DNA of 64,000 nt, taken from assembly GCA_965661945.1 (NCBI GenBank), contig CBFIFP010000001.1, forward strand, positions 992,001-1,056,000, given 5' to 3'. This document shows positions 9,812-18,944 of the stretch, in pieces. The stretch's first letter is position 1, and every line of letters begins with the position of its first letter. A model generated the notes under the pieces. The model ran no database searches and was not told where the DNA came from. It saw only the letters and a program-made list of their open reading frames with translations. This DNA comes from JAJRPT01 sp965661945. Its GTDB lineage: Bacteria > Bacteroidota > Ignavibacteria > Kapaibacteriales > UBA2268. A program made the position numbers and the translations under genes.

Positions 9812-10742
9812 TGTTAAAATAAAATATAAAGAATTAGAAATTCAAGAATCTATTCAAGATTTACTTTCTAACCCTATTAGGATTTGGAAAAGTACTGATA
9901 ATAAAAGATTCAAAGTTTTGTCTTCAGGTTTTATTAACCCTTTTGAAGGTCCAGACCTTAAAAATGTTAGTATATATTGCGACGGACAAATTATCACTGG
10001 TGATGCTGAAATAGACCTTAAAAGCTCTAATTGGTTTTACCATAATCATCACTCTTCACCAGAGTTTGATAATGTAATTTTGCATATAGTTTTAGATAAA
10101 GATATCGAAATTGATAACAAATTTTTAACTGTAGTATTAGAGCCAAGTGAGTTTCCTTCTTCCAAATCTAAACAAAAGAAAAAAGTTTCAGTTGATGATT
10201 TAATTGTCATTCAAGAGTATTCCCTATTTAGATTAGAAAGATATTCCAAAGCATTCTTAAAACATTGGCAAGATAATAATCAAAATGTTTCTAAATCTTT
10301 AATTTCTGCAGTTAAATCTTTTGTATCTCGCTATTATAACAAAAGGCGTAGAAAAAACATTTATTCTCAGATCGATTATTTTAAAATAATGGACGTAATC
10401 GAGCTTTATTTTAAAGAAAATGATTTCACAGATGATTCAAATATAGATAAAAAGCTAAATAATTTTTTGGAACTTCCCTACCCTGGTATTGGTCTTCGTT
10501 ACGAAATTTTAATTAATGCTATTTTACCTTCTTTGTATTTTCTGAAAGACGAAAAAACTATTTTCTTGGATTGGTATTATAAAATCCTTTCTAAAAATAA
10601 ATACGGCTTACTTAAAAGACGTTTTCCTCATATTCCACAAAAATATGTTTGGCAGCAACAAGGAATGCTCGAACTCATTAGAAGTTCCGGAGAAGAACGT
10701 TTTATAGTTAAAGATGTAAAAGTTAGGTACTCTCTAAATTAA
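9798..10742 (+). CDS. DUF2851 family protein
   Basis: A 314-residue protein matching DUF2851, a family common in Bacteroidota with no established function. Recognisable parts are the FEGPDLKN segment near residue 50 and the GDAEIDLKSSNWFYHNHH block near 68-85, which is His-rich and could bind metal. The assigned start is a TTG inside the end of pyrF (14 bp overlap); no in-frame ATG is available at the start, so the true start may vary. No signal peptide or membrane segment. Overlap with pyrF suggests coupled expression. Confidence 0.78.
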   Translation: MILNDVKIKYKELEIQESIQDLLSNPIRIWKSTDNKRFKVLSSGFINPFEGPDLKNVSIYCDGQIITGDAEIDLKSSNWFYHNHHSSPEFDNVILHIVLDKDIEIDNKFLTVVLEPSEFPSSKSKQKKKVSVDDLIVIQEYSLFRLERYSKAFLKHWQDNNQNVSKSLISAVKSFVSRYYNKRRRKNIYSQIDYFKIMDVIELYFKENDFTDDSNIDKKLNNFLELPYPGIGLRYEILINAILPSLYFLKDEKTIFLDWYYKILSKNKYGLLKRRFPHIPQKYVWQQQGMLELIRSSGEERFIVKDVKVRYSLN

Positions 10743-10791
10743 TTCTTTTTCTTTGTTAATTTAAACATTTAATCTATACTTAATAATTAAT

Positions 10792-11946
10792 ATGAATGAT
10801 ATTTTAATAATTTTAGTTTATTTTCTAGTTTTTTTAGTAATATATCCTTTTGCTATATATCCTATCTTGTTGCTTTTTATAAGTAAAATTAATGGAAAAA
10901 AAATAAATAGGAATTTAGATTTTAAACCAGAACTTACTTTCTTAATTTCCGCTTACAATGAAGAAGATAATATTGAAAATTGCATTAATTCTATTATCAA
11001 TTCTAATTACCCTTTAGATAACATTAAAATCTTAGTCGGCTCAGATGGCTCTACTGACAACACTAATTCTATCCTCAAATCTCTAAAAAATAAATATTCA
11101 AACTTAGATTTCTTTGTTTTTAATAGAATTGGAAAGAATTTTGTTCTTAATGAATTAATTAAAAAAACTGAAACCAAACTTATTTACTTTTTAGATGCCG
11201 ATATGGTTATCCAAAATCAAACCATCACTAACATTTCATCCTATATGGCTGATGAAAATGTTGGAGCTGCATTTTGTAATATTTCAATGACACACGACAG
11301 TAACGAAACTGGTGGGCTCGGTGAAAAAATATACCAAAAATTTGAAAAATTCCTTCGATACAACGAAAGTCAAGTTTTTTCTACAGTTAACAGCTTTGGG
11401 GCTTGCCTTGTTCGTAAAGATTTAATCCAAAATGGTTACCCTGATGATAAAGTTCTTGATGATAATTACACAATTCTTAAAGTTTCCTCCCAAGGTAAAA
11501 GAGTTATTTTCGACAATGAAAACATCATTTTCGAAAAAAGAGCTAAAGTACTTGCAGATGAATTTCAAAGAAGAATTAGAATGATTGCCGCTGGACTCTC
11601 AACTTTTTTATATTTTAAAGATTTTTTACTTTTTAAAAATGGTATCTTATCATTCTTTCTTTATTCTCACAAAATTATACGTATCTTTTCACCTATTTAT
11701 TTAATTCTAATCTTAACTCTTTCTTTAATCCTTGAGCATACTCAATTTGGTAAAATCTCTCTTTTAATTCAATTTTTATTCTACTCCTCTGCTTTTGCTG
11801 GGTATGCTTTCGACTTACTTAAAGCTAAAATTCGTATCTTTAAAATTCCTCTTTTTTACTTCGTTATGAATGTAAGCTTTATTCTTGGCATTTTAAGATT
11901 TATCTCTGGTAAGCAAAACTCAATTTGGGGTAGAAAGGGTTTCTAA
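10792..11946 (+). CDS. Membrane glycosyltransferase family 2
   Basis: A 384-residue processive-type GT2. An N-terminal membrane segment (about 5-30) is followed by the GT-A domain with SDGS (84-87), the DxD metal motif D135-A-D137, the acceptor-site D223-D224 and a QRRIR variant (259-263) of the QxxRW motif. Two or more C-terminal membrane helices follow. This layout resembles poly-GlcNAc/hyaluronan synthase-like enzymes that build and extrude glycans. Sugar specificity is unknown. The ferredoxin gene follows after 1 bp. Confidence 0.85.
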   Translation: MNDILIILVYFLVFLVIYPFAIYPILLLFISKINGKKINRNLDFKPELTFLISAYNEEDNIENCINSIINSNYPLDNIKILVGSDGSTDNTNSILKSLKNKYSNLDFFVFNRIGKNFVLNELIKKTETKLIYFLDADMVIQNQTITNISSYMADENVGAAFCNISMTHDSNETGGLGEKIYQKFEKFLRYNESQVFSTVNSFGACLVRKDLIQNGYPDDKVLDDNYTILKVSSQGKRVIFDNENIIFEKRAKVLADEFQRRIRMIAAGLSTFLYFKDFLLFKNGILSFFLYSHKIIRIFSPIYLILILTLSLILEHTQFGKISLLIQFLFYSSAFAGYAFDLLKAKIRIFKIPLFYFVMNVSFILGILRFISGKQNSIWGRKGF

Positions 11947-11947
11947 A

Positions 11948-12142
11948 ATGGCGTTTGAAATTATAGATTCTTGTATTAACTGTGGAAGATGTCTCAAATA
12001 CTGCCCCGTTGAAGCTATTAGTATTGGCGATGAAATCTACGAAATTGACCCAGATATTTGTATTGAGTGCGAAGGATTTCATTCCTCCCAGCAATGCGCT
12101 GTTGTTTGCCCTGTTGATGCCTGCATCAAAATTATTGATTAA
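11948..12142 (+). CDS. Small 4Fe-4S ferredoxin (YfhL-like)
   Basis: A 64-residue protein with two cysteine clusters: C-x2-C-x3-C-x3-C-P in the N-terminal half (CINCGRCLKYCP, with one residue more than usual between the second and third Cys), and CIEC followed after a longer insertion by CAVVCP in the C-terminal half. The long CIEC-to-CAVVCP spacing is typical of YfhL/FdxA-like 2[4Fe-4S] ferredoxins. It probably carries electrons in the cytoplasm; the partner is unknown. Confidence 0.88.
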   Translation: MAFEIIDSCINCGRCLKYCPVEAISIGDEIYEIDPDICIECEGFHSSQQCAVVCPVDACIKIID

Positions 12143-12180
12143 TTAAATTCAAACTTTTCCCCTTTCCTCTTCCCAACAAA

Positions 12181-12840
12181 TCACGTATACTCCGAACTCA
12201 GCTCCCTCAAATTATGACCACGCTCAATAAACTCAATTTCCTTAAAAATATCATCAAATTCCATAAAACTAACCGCATTTTCTAGCAATTTCAACTCACC
12301 AACATAAAACTCCTTTTGCTTTAAAAGTGATTCTTCCGTGTGAATCACATCATCATTTTCATTATATAATTTCGCTAAATGCTTGTCGATGTTTATACAA
12401 ATTCTAGTATAAAATTCAATCGCTTTTAAAATTTTATTAACATTATTAATCTTTTGCGAAGTATCATAATTGGAACTCAAAGAATCATAAAACATAGTAG
12501 TATGACCTTTTTCAGTTTTATGGTTCAAAAACATCATATACTCATTAGCCATTTCTTGCGCATCATTCAAGTGCTTAATCTTCTTTAACTTAATTTCCTA
12601 GCTACGATTTCTTTCATCATTAATTTGATTTTCAGTCCTTTTCTTATCTTCAATTTTTGCTCGATTCACCCAATCAAACTTCTTAGCATAAGCATAAATA
12701 GTCATTTCAGAGCAATTAAAATTACTAGCCAAATCACCAAATTTCCTAGTTTTTCCGTAAGATAAATACTCTAAAAATAAATAATATTGTTGTTCCGATT
12801 TAATTTCTAATCATTTAGGTTGCTTTAAATTATTTATAAT
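12181..12840 (-). pseudogene. Decayed HTH protein gene with two in-frame stops
   Basis: One reading frame from about 12840 down to 12181 is protein-like throughout but interrupted by TGA at 12813-12811 and TAG at 12600-12598. The upstream part reads as a helix-turn-helix (GKTRKFGDLASNFNCSEMTI) followed by AKKFDWVNR, a layout seen in terminase-small-subunit-like and transposase-like DNA-binding proteins. The downstream 129-residue part (TTG at 12570) is helical without a recognised domain. I read this as a mobile-element or phage remnant. The downstream part could still be translated alone, but no ribosome site is visible. Confidence 0.5.
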
Positions 12841-13078
12841 TTTTTTTCCATATTTGCAATTAATAATTAGCAAAATTATTGTCTGAAAAACAATTATAAA
12901 TTATTTTGTTTTTATTTATTTTTAAAAATATGCACTTTTACATCGCTTTGTTTTTGCTTGGAATTTTTGATTTTTTGCAAAATAGTGTGTTTTTTGGTTT
13001 TTTTAAGATTTTTAAGTCATTTGTTATCATTGAGATATAAATTTTGGTTAATATTGTGTGTAAGAAACCCCACATAAA

Positions 13079-13397
13079 TCCTCCCCAAAGGAGGACTTGT
13101 TTGTTTTTTTTACTATAAATGTTTGAATCCGAGGGATTCGGGTTTAATTTAAATATTTGGCTAAAGCCATTTATTGTTTATCTCGTTACAACGGGTTAAA
13201 ACCCATTGCTATTGATTTTCTCTTCATCAATAGCCACCTGCTTTAACTGGTGGTATTATTCAAAATCCAACCACAATTTCCCAAATACCATCGGGATTGT
13301 ATGTTTATAGTATTATTTTTGTAGCAGGAATACGACTCCGACGGAGTCGCACCTTGTTTTTGTTTTTTGCTATTAACGTTGAACTTTACCGAAGTTC
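13079..13397. repeat. Cluster of at least six palindromic intergenic repeats
   Basis: Unrelated palindromes are packed together here: TCCTCCCCAAAGGAGGA (13079-13095), GAATCC/GGATTC (13125-13141), TGGCTAAAGCCA (13158-13169), a composite with ACGGGTTAAAACCCA, a 9-bp-stem hairpin GCTATTGAT/ATCAATAGC (13208-13234) and CACC/GGTG (13236-13253), CGACTCCGACGGAGTCG (13333-13349), and GAACTT/AAGTTC (about 13380-13397). Several recur elsewhere in the window (13190-13253 with 60207-60280; 13378-13397 with 16981-16999 and 18372-18390). The bases 12841-13078 hold only AT-rich sequence with no gene seen. Confidence 0.8.
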
Positions 13398-13418
13398 TTT
13401 TTGTTAAAGAATTTGTTA

Positions 13419-14756
13419 TTATATTGTAAGAGCAACTCCTTTAATAGCTTCATTAAATTTATTGTTATTATAAACTAAGTTTCCGTTAACAATTGTAGAA
13501 ATTACTTTGGTTTGGAAAGTGGTTCCTTCTAATGGAGACCACCCACATTTGAATAAAATGTTTTCTTTGGCAACGGTCCAAGGTGAGTTTAAATCCACAA
13601 TAGTTAAATCAGCAAAATAGCCTTCACGGATAAAACCTCTTTGTTTAATTCTGTAAAGAATAGCAGGATTATGACACATTTTTTCAGCGATTTTTTCTAA
13701 AGAAATTTTGCCTTGCTTATAAAATTCAAGCATAATATTTAAAGAGTGTTGAACTATAGGTGCGCCAGACATTGATTGAAAGTAAGGTTTAAGTTTTTCA
13801 TCTAAAGTGTGGGGAGCGTGGTCAGTTGTAATAATGTCGATTCTGTCGTCAAGTAATGCATTTAAGAGACCATCTTTGTCTTTTTCAGTTTTAATGGCAG
13901 GGTTCCATTTAATTAATTTACCTAGATGTTTATAATCTTTGTCAGAAAACCATAAATGATGAACAGAAACTTCGGTTGTAATATTTTTTTGTTCTAACGG
14001 GATGTCGTTACGGAATAAATGAGTCTCCGCTTCAGTGGTTAAATGAAGGATGTGAAGTCTTGCGTTGTGTTTGTTAGCCAAATCAATAGCTCTTTTTGTT
14101 GCTTGGAAACATGCTTTTTCGCTTCTTATTACAGGATGAAATTCGACTGGTACATCATCGCCATATTTTTCTCTGTAGATATTTTCATTTTCTTCTATAA
14201 TTTGTTCTTTTTCAGAGTGAATAGCAATGATAGATTTACAATTTGCGAATAGTTTTTCCATATTTTCAGGATTATCAGCAAGTAAGTTTCCTTTTTTTGT
14301 GAAGTAAAGCCCATCATCTGAAATACCAATGAATTGAGAGGTTTCTAATTTAATAATATCATCAATGTTATCCCCGTTAACTCCTAAAAAGAAAGCAAAA
14401 TTAGCTAAAGATTTTTGTGAGGCTAATTCATATTTTTGATTTAATATTTGAGTTGTTAATACGTTTGGAATAGTGTTAGGCATATCAATAAAAGAGGTAA
14501 CTCCTCCAGCAACTGCAGCTTTACTCTCGGTGTATAAGTCTGCTTTATGGGTTAGACCGGGATCACGAAAATGAACTTGTCCATCAATTATTCCTGGAAA
14601 TAAATATTTATTTGTTCCATCAATTATATTTATATTATTTTCTGGTTGTATTTTTCCGATTTCTTGTATAACTCCGTTGTTAATGAATACATCACCAAAT
14701 GTTATTTTTCCTTCGTTAACAATATTTATATTTTTAATTAATATTTTTTCTTTCAT
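13419..14756 (-). CDS. pyrC: Dihydroorotase
   Basis: A 445-residue amidohydrolase converting carbamoyl-aspartate to dihydroorotate in pyrimidine synthesis. Visible are DGQVHFRDPG (58-67), the GGVTSFIDMPNT block and the TTDHAPHT metal/catalytic segment. The first metal-binding His of the usual D-x-H-x-H is Gln here (Q60), as in many Bacteroidota dihydroorotases, so this is a lineage feature rather than decay. Standalone gene on the minus strand beside the repeat cluster. Confidence 0.88.
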   Translation of the reverse strand: MKEKILIKNINIVNEGKITFGDVFINNGVIQEIGKIQPENNINIIDGTNKYLFPGIIDGQVHFRDPGLTHKADLYTESKAAVAGGVTSFIDMPNTIPNVLTTQILNQKYELASQKSLANFAFFLGVNGDNIDDIIKLETSQFIGISDDGLYFTKKGNLLADNPENMEKLFANCKSIIAIHSEKEQIIEENENIYREKYGDDVPVEFHPVIRSEKACFQATKRAIDLANKHNARLHILHLTTEAETHLFRNDIPLEQKNITTEVSVHHLWFSDKDYKHLGKLIKWNPAIKTEKDKDGLLNALLDDRIDIITTDHAPHTLDEKLKPYFQSMSGAPIVQHSLNIMLEFYKQGKISLEKIAEKMCHNPAILYRIKQRGFIREGYFADLTIVDLNSPWTVAKENILFKCGWSPLEGTTFQTKVISTIVNGNLVYNNNKFNEAIKGVALTI

Positions 14757-14852
14757 AATGTGTTGTCCAAGTTTAGTTTAATTTTTATAATCTACAAATT
14801 TAATAAAATTATTTTTTTTTAGTTCTCAAATACAATATTTAGGGGATTTTTT

Positions 14853-15929
14853 CTATCCAATTATTTTATTCATTATCCATTCCACAGGACCATTTTCCCT
14901 GCTTTTGAGCCAATAATTTGCAAAGATAATGCATATTATAATAAAAGTTAAAGCATAAGCTACTGAAAATTCTATTGTATAATTACCAATTTTTTCTGGG
15001 TTAAATGTATCAATAATTCCCATACCAATAATTACATGTGCCACATAAAAAGTTAATGCAAGTTGCCCGGTTTTATTTAGTGCCAAAAGTATTTTGTTTG
15101 TGGAAAATCTTTTTCCGATTATGATACAGGCTGATATTATTGATATTGAAAATGCAATTCCGTTAAACATATAAATTGGTAATGGTGGCATTGGGTTTGT
15201 TCCAATAACTTCTGTTAATTCGCTTGCTGTTTGTTCGTTTCCCTCTGATAGGAATGAAATTAAGATGTGGGATAAAATTTGAATTACAACAAAAGCAATT
15301 GAACTAATCCAAAATGCTTTTTTTATAAATTGTTCACTTTTTAAGTCCAGTTTTCCGAACCAAAAGCCAAATAAGATAAAAGCAGTCCAAGGAATTATTG
15401 GGTGGAAACCATTGAAGAATAGGTTTCTAAAAAAACCTTTAAATGTCCAAAAATCTAGATATTCTAAAGTGTCGAAATTCCAACCTAATTGGTAATTCCA
15501 AAATCCAATTAATATTGGATAAATCAGTATAATTATGATTGCAGAAATTAAAATAATTTTTTTATTCATTTTTAATAAAAGTAAAATAACAAGCATATAA
15601 ATTCCATAAAAATGCAGAATATCTGCTGGCCAAATTATTATATACGACAGACCAACAAAGAAAAGAAATAATGCTCTTTTTGCAATTCTTATTTTAGCAG
15701 TTTTTAATTTTTGGCTATCTTTATTTTTTAGAGCAGAATTTGTCATTAAAGCAATTCCAATGCCTGCTAAAACCACAAAAGTTGCTGCTGCTTTTCCATC
15801 AAGTGCACTTGTAATCGATTTTATCCAAGTTGAGCCATTTTCACCAATTACGATTTTAAAATTAACAATTATCATTCCGATAACTGCTAATGCTCTTGCT
15901 ATATCGATTCCGATTATTCTTTCTTTCAC
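14853..15929 (-). CDS. DUF1624/DUF418-type multi-pass membrane protein
   Basis: A 358-residue protein with about ten hydrophobic helices. The start GIDIARALAVIGMI matches the DUF1624 (heparan-alpha-glucosaminide acetyltransferase-like) and YeiB/DUF418 superfamily, and the C-terminal ENGPVEWIM matches the DUF418 end. Members are predicted membrane acyltransferases but the reaction is not established for this branch. No operon partner is evident. Confidence 0.75.
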   Translation of the reverse strand: MKERIIGIDIARALAVIGMIIVNFKIVIGENGSTWIKSITSALDGKAAATFVVLAGIGIALMTNSALKNKDSQKLKTAKIRIAKRALFLFFVGLSYIIIWPADILHFYGIYMLVILLLLKMNKKIILISAIIIILIYPILIGFWNYQLGWNFDTLEYLDFWTFKGFFRNLFFNGFHPIIPWTAFILFGFWFGKLDLKSEQFIKKAFWISSIAFVVIQILSHILISFLSEGNEQTASELTEVIGTNPMPPLPIYMFNGIAFSISIISACIIIGKRFSTNKILLALNKTGQLALTFYVAHVIIGMGIIDTFNPEKIGNYTIEFSVAYALTFIIICIIFANYWLKSRENGPVEWIMNKIIG

Positions 15930-16025
15930 GGTTTTCTTTAATGTGGCTAAAATTGTTTTTTATACGAATGATTGATTTTTATGTTAAAGTTTAAGAATAA
16001 AATTATTTTAGTATTGTAAATTATT

Positions 16026-16090
16026 TTAATTTTTCAACTGCTTCGCTTTGAGGTTGTGTGGGTGTTTTAGTATTGTTATTAACGTTGAAG
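16026..16090. repeat. Copy 1 of a long direct repeat
   Basis: About 65 bp beginning TTAATTTTTCAACTGCTTCG, including GCTTTGAGGTTGTGTGG and ending ATTAACGTTGAAG. A diverged copy lies at 16928-16994, same orientation. The two copies flank the DUF2306-like gene. The surrounding 295 bp (15930-16224) contains no gene that I can see. Confidence 0.65.
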
Positions 16091-16224
16091 TTTTGAGATG
16101 TTTTTATTTTGTGAGAATTTTATAGTGTATTTAGTTGTTTATTAATCTTTGTTGAATTGTCCAAAACTACATTTCTATTCATTTATTTTATTATTCATGA
16201 GTTTAGCTTGTTTCAGGATTGGTT

Positions 16225-16791
16225 TTAAAAATATACAAGTTTATGTTTTTTATTTATATAGTATTTTGCATTTACAACTAAAAAAGCTGTTACTGAAGCA
16301 ATAAAAGCACCTATCATCCTTTGTAAATGTTCAGATAACCAATAGTTCAAAAGATGTGATTTACCATTGTAATTTTTAAAATCATGTCGGGTAAATATCA
16401 ATCCTAAAAAACCAAATGTTATAAAAACAAGTCCGAACAAGTTTGATTTCAGCAAATTCAAAGTCCCTATTACTATAAATAAAATCCCTGAAAGAAGCAT
16501 AATAAATGTCAATGTCCAATCAATTATTTTTGGTTTTTGATTTTTATTTAGCATTTTCAAGTGTAAGTAACGATTACCTGTCCCAACCATGTAAACTGTA
16601 AAAATTCCGACCATAAACATAAATAGACTTGGGTTTATGGTTGATAAAACAAGAGATGACAACCCTACTGTTAGCATAGAAATAGTGAATATTTTTCCTA
16701 TAATTTTATGTCTTGAATCCCCTTTTTTAGCTGTAATATTCAAAATACCAGTCAATAGCCCAACTGCACCGCTAATGATATGAATTATCAA
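16225..16791 (-). CDS. DUF2306-like membrane protein
   Basis: A 188-residue protein with about five membrane helices. Conserved-looking features are HKIIGKIF near residue 30 and EHLQRMIGA near 155, which match the DUF2306 pattern of buried His/Arg residues. Function unknown. The gene lies between two direct repeat copies (16026-16090 and 16928-16994) and next to proteorhodopsin, on the same strand, but 463 bp of repeat-bearing DNA separates them, so an operon is unlikely. Confidence 0.65.
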   Translation of the reverse strand: MIIHIISGAVGLLTGILNITAKKGDSRHKIIGKIFTISMLTVGLSSLVLSTINPSLFMFMVGIFTVYMVGTGNRYLHLKMLNKNQKPKIIDWTLTFIMLLSGILFIVIGTLNLLKSNLFGLVFITFGFLGLIFTRHDFKNYNGKSHLLNYWLSEHLQRMIGAFIASVTAFLVVNAKYYINKKHKLVYF

Positions 16792-16927
16792 AATATTCTA
16801 AATATTGTTTCCATATTTTATTGTAATTTTTCTTTAGAATTTGACTGTCTTTTTAAATCGATTATTTATAAATTAAAAAATTAATCCTTCAAAAATAAAA
16901 AATAATTCCTAATTATCATAATTTGCT

Positions 16928-17060
16928 TTAATTTTTCGACTCTTCCGCTTTGAGGTTGTGTGGTTGGTTTTCTTTTACTATTAACGTTGAACTTCGCTGA
17001 AGTTTATTTACTGGATTCTTCGGCTGCGCCTCAGAATGACGGGGAATAAGTTCATTTATA
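16928..17060. repeat. Direct repeat copy 2 plus composite palindromic repeat
   Basis: 16928-16994 is the second copy of the repeat at 16026-16090. It continues with the GAACTTCGCTGAAG hairpin (about 16988-17001). 17013-17060 holds GGATTCTTCGGCTGCGCCTC then AGAATGACGGGG, an ATTCT/AGAAT palindrome that recurs twice at 18435-18525, where the tail TAAGTTCATTTnTAC is also repeated. 17061-17254 is AT-rich with no gene seen. Confidence 0.7.
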
Positions 17061-17254
17061 CATCTTTTAATGAAATTTTTCTGAATAACAAGTTTTATTA
17101 ATTAATTACTTTTAAATATACAATATTATATTCCAATAGTTTTTAAGCATAGTGTGAGGGCTTAGAGTAAGTTAATTTTTATGGAAACTGAAGTACATTT
17201 AAGCACATAATTTTTAAGAGGAATTAAAACCCCCACACGAACGCTTTTATGAAA

Positions 17255-17968
17255 TTACTTTTCTTCTGATCTACTTAAAGTATAAATTACCAAACCAAAT
17301 CCTATTTTGTTAATTGCATCTGCTATATTGTAAATTATATCCATAGATTTCATTGCTGCAGCAGTATCAGCAACAGGTTGCCAACCAAATAACCCACCAG
17401 GTGTACCTAATATGTAACCTAAAGGATAAATTGCCCAACCAACTAACACAAACCATGCAAGAATTCTAGTTGCTTTTGCAACTTGTACTCCTGCGTTATT
17501 AGCTAAATTAGCAACTTCGCCAAACCAAATTACATAAACGATGTAAAAATATGCTATACCTGAAATTATACCCCATAAAACGCTACTATCACGATAAATA
17601 GTCTCGCCTAAGTAACCTGTTATTAACATAATTACAGAAGCAATTATTAGTTTCCAAAGAAGACCAATTTTTGCGCCCGCTTTTTTTGTAATTAAATAAA
17701 ACTCAACACACATTAGTGGAACAGTTAATATCCAATCTACATAACGAAAAAATGTGGGTGAATCACCTGTTTCGAGATTGTAGCCTCTCATATAATAATA
17801 ATGAACTGCTGCAATAAAAGTGATTATACCCGAAACCAATACTGAAGTTCTCCATTTAGGAGAAGTATTGTTTAATTCAAAGAAGAAAAATACAGATGCT
17901 GCCATCATTGCCATCGTACCTATAAAGAAAGTAAACGCGACGTAATTATCCCCTGAAATTGGTACCAT
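17255..17968 (-). CDS. Proteorhodopsin, green-type light-driven proton pump
   Basis: A 237-residue seven-helix rhodopsin. The helix-C motif RYVDW-ILT-VPLMCVE gives D78 (proton acceptor), T82 and E89 (proton donor), the DTE set of proton pumps. M86 occupies the spectral-tuning site (PR residue 105), which in Bacteroidota goes with green absorption. K221 (NKIGFGLVI) is the Schiff-base lysine and H56 pairs with the acceptor. By hand alignment, the helix-E site that is Gly in carotenoid-binding xanthorhodopsins is aromatic here. AAGGAG lies 5 nt before the ATG, one of the clearest ribosome sites in the window. No retinal or carotenoid gene is nearby. Confidence 0.96.
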   Translation of the reverse strand: MVPISGDNYVAFTFFIGTMAMMAASVFFFFELNNTSPKWRTSVLVSGIITFIAAVHYYYMRGYNLETGDSPTFFRYVDWILTVPLMCVEFYLITKKAGAKIGLLWKLIIASVIMLITGYLGETIYRDSSVLWGIISGIAYFYIVYVIWFGEVANLANNAGVQVAKATRILAWFVLVGWAIYPLGYILGTPGGLFGWQPVADTAAAMKSMDIIYNIADAINKIGFGLVIYTLSRSEEK

Positions 17969-18367
17969 AATAACTCCTTGTTATTTTTAAATTTAATCTT
18001 ACTCTTAAGGATTTTCAGAATACTCCTCGTATTTTTTAATAAGTTACGATCTTATACATAAAAAACAAATATATTTTTGTCACTATGGGTAGTTAACCCT
18101 TATTTAACTTCTTTCCTTATATTTTGATTACTTGTTTCCATATATACTCTTTTTATAATTTTTTAATTTTACAAAAATAATAAATACTTTAATAAAATAA
18201 AAATATATTTTAAACAATTAATTTTTTTTTTATAAAAATGTTATTTTTAAAATAAAATGTATTCTAAAATGTGGGTAATTGTCTAAAAAGTGTAAACAAA
18301 ATATTCTTACATTTTCTCTTATTTCTGTGGTTATGGTAATTAGAATTATAGATTTATGATTTTGTAT

Positions 18368-18525
18368 TAATGTTGAACTTCGCTGAAGTTCTTTTTAATG
18401 GAGAATTTGCTTTGCAAATTCGGTTTTTTTTTACTGGATTCTTCGGCTTCGCCTTAGAATGACGGGTGGGTGTCTGGGAGATTCTTCCCTTCGCCTCAGA
18501 ATGACGGGGCGTAAGTTCATTTCTA
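18368..18525. repeat. Composite palindromic repeat block
   Basis: In order: GTTGAACTTCGCTGAAGTTC hairpin (18372-18391), a perfect 8-bp hairpin GAATTTGC-TTT-GCAAATTC (18403-18421), then two tandem diverged copies of the GATTCTTC...AGAATGACGGG element. The first hairpin and following bases also match 13376-13410, and the last element matches 17013-17060. The rest of 17969-18557 is very AT-rich upstream DNA of the rhodopsin gene with no gene seen. Confidence 0.7.
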
Positions 18526-18557
18526 CTTCGATCAATGAACTTGATATTTCCCCACTC

Positions 18558-18944
18558 TCACCGCCTCCACTTTGGTATTGGGATATTCGGTTTTTCGATG
18601 TAGAGCCAGCCCGCTTTTTCGATGACCTCGAAGGTTTGTAAGGAGCGGAGTCCTTGCTTGGGGTTCATGTTTATGCCGTCTTTTAGGTTGTAACTCCAGC
18701 CGTGTAAGGGGCAGGTTACTACGCAGTTGTCCAATACGCCGTTGTAGATTTCGGGGGCGTGTTGGTGGGGGCAGTGGTTCTGGACGCAATAGAGTTGCCC
18801 GTCTATTCGGAAGATAGCGACTTCATAGACTTCGTCGCTATCGTCAAAATGTATTTTCATTCCTTTTTTGGGTAATAGTTCGCTTGATTTGCAGATTTTT
18901 AGATATTCTTTGTCTGCGAATTTAACTATAGGATATTTAATCAT
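18558..18944 (-). CDS. Rieske [2Fe-2S] ferredoxin
   Basis: A 128-residue soluble Rieske protein. Cluster ligands are C58-P-H60 and C78-P-L-H81, separated by 17 residues, as in NirD-like and dioxygenase-type ferredoxins. No signal or membrane anchor. Local GC is near 50% against about 30% around it, suggesting transfer. Its start overlaps the end of the MBL hydrolase gene by 8 bp, so the two are probably translated together. The redox partner is unknown. Confidence 0.87.
   Translation of the reverse strand: MIKYPIVKFADKEYLKICKSSELLPKKGMKIHFDDSDEVYEVAIFRIDGQLYCVQNHCPHQHAPEIYNGVLDNCVVTCPLHGWSYNLKDGINMNPKQGLRSLQTFEVIEKAGWLYIEKPNIPIPKWRR

Noticed and set aside
13079..13397. CRISPR array
   Set aside because: The palindromes differ from each other and have no regular spacer length.
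16026..16994. DUF2306 gene and its flanking repeats as an insertion sequence
   Set aside because: No transposase and the repeats are direct rather than terminal inverted.
18087..18099. GGGTAGTTAACCC upstream of proteorhodopsin as an operator
   Set aside because: Only 4-bp arms match and there is no second copy; too weak to call.
18532..18789. Overlapping minus-strand frame inside the Rieske gene
   Set aside because: Arg/Pro-rich shadow of the GC-rich Rieske coding frame; the Rieske frame has conserved motifs.
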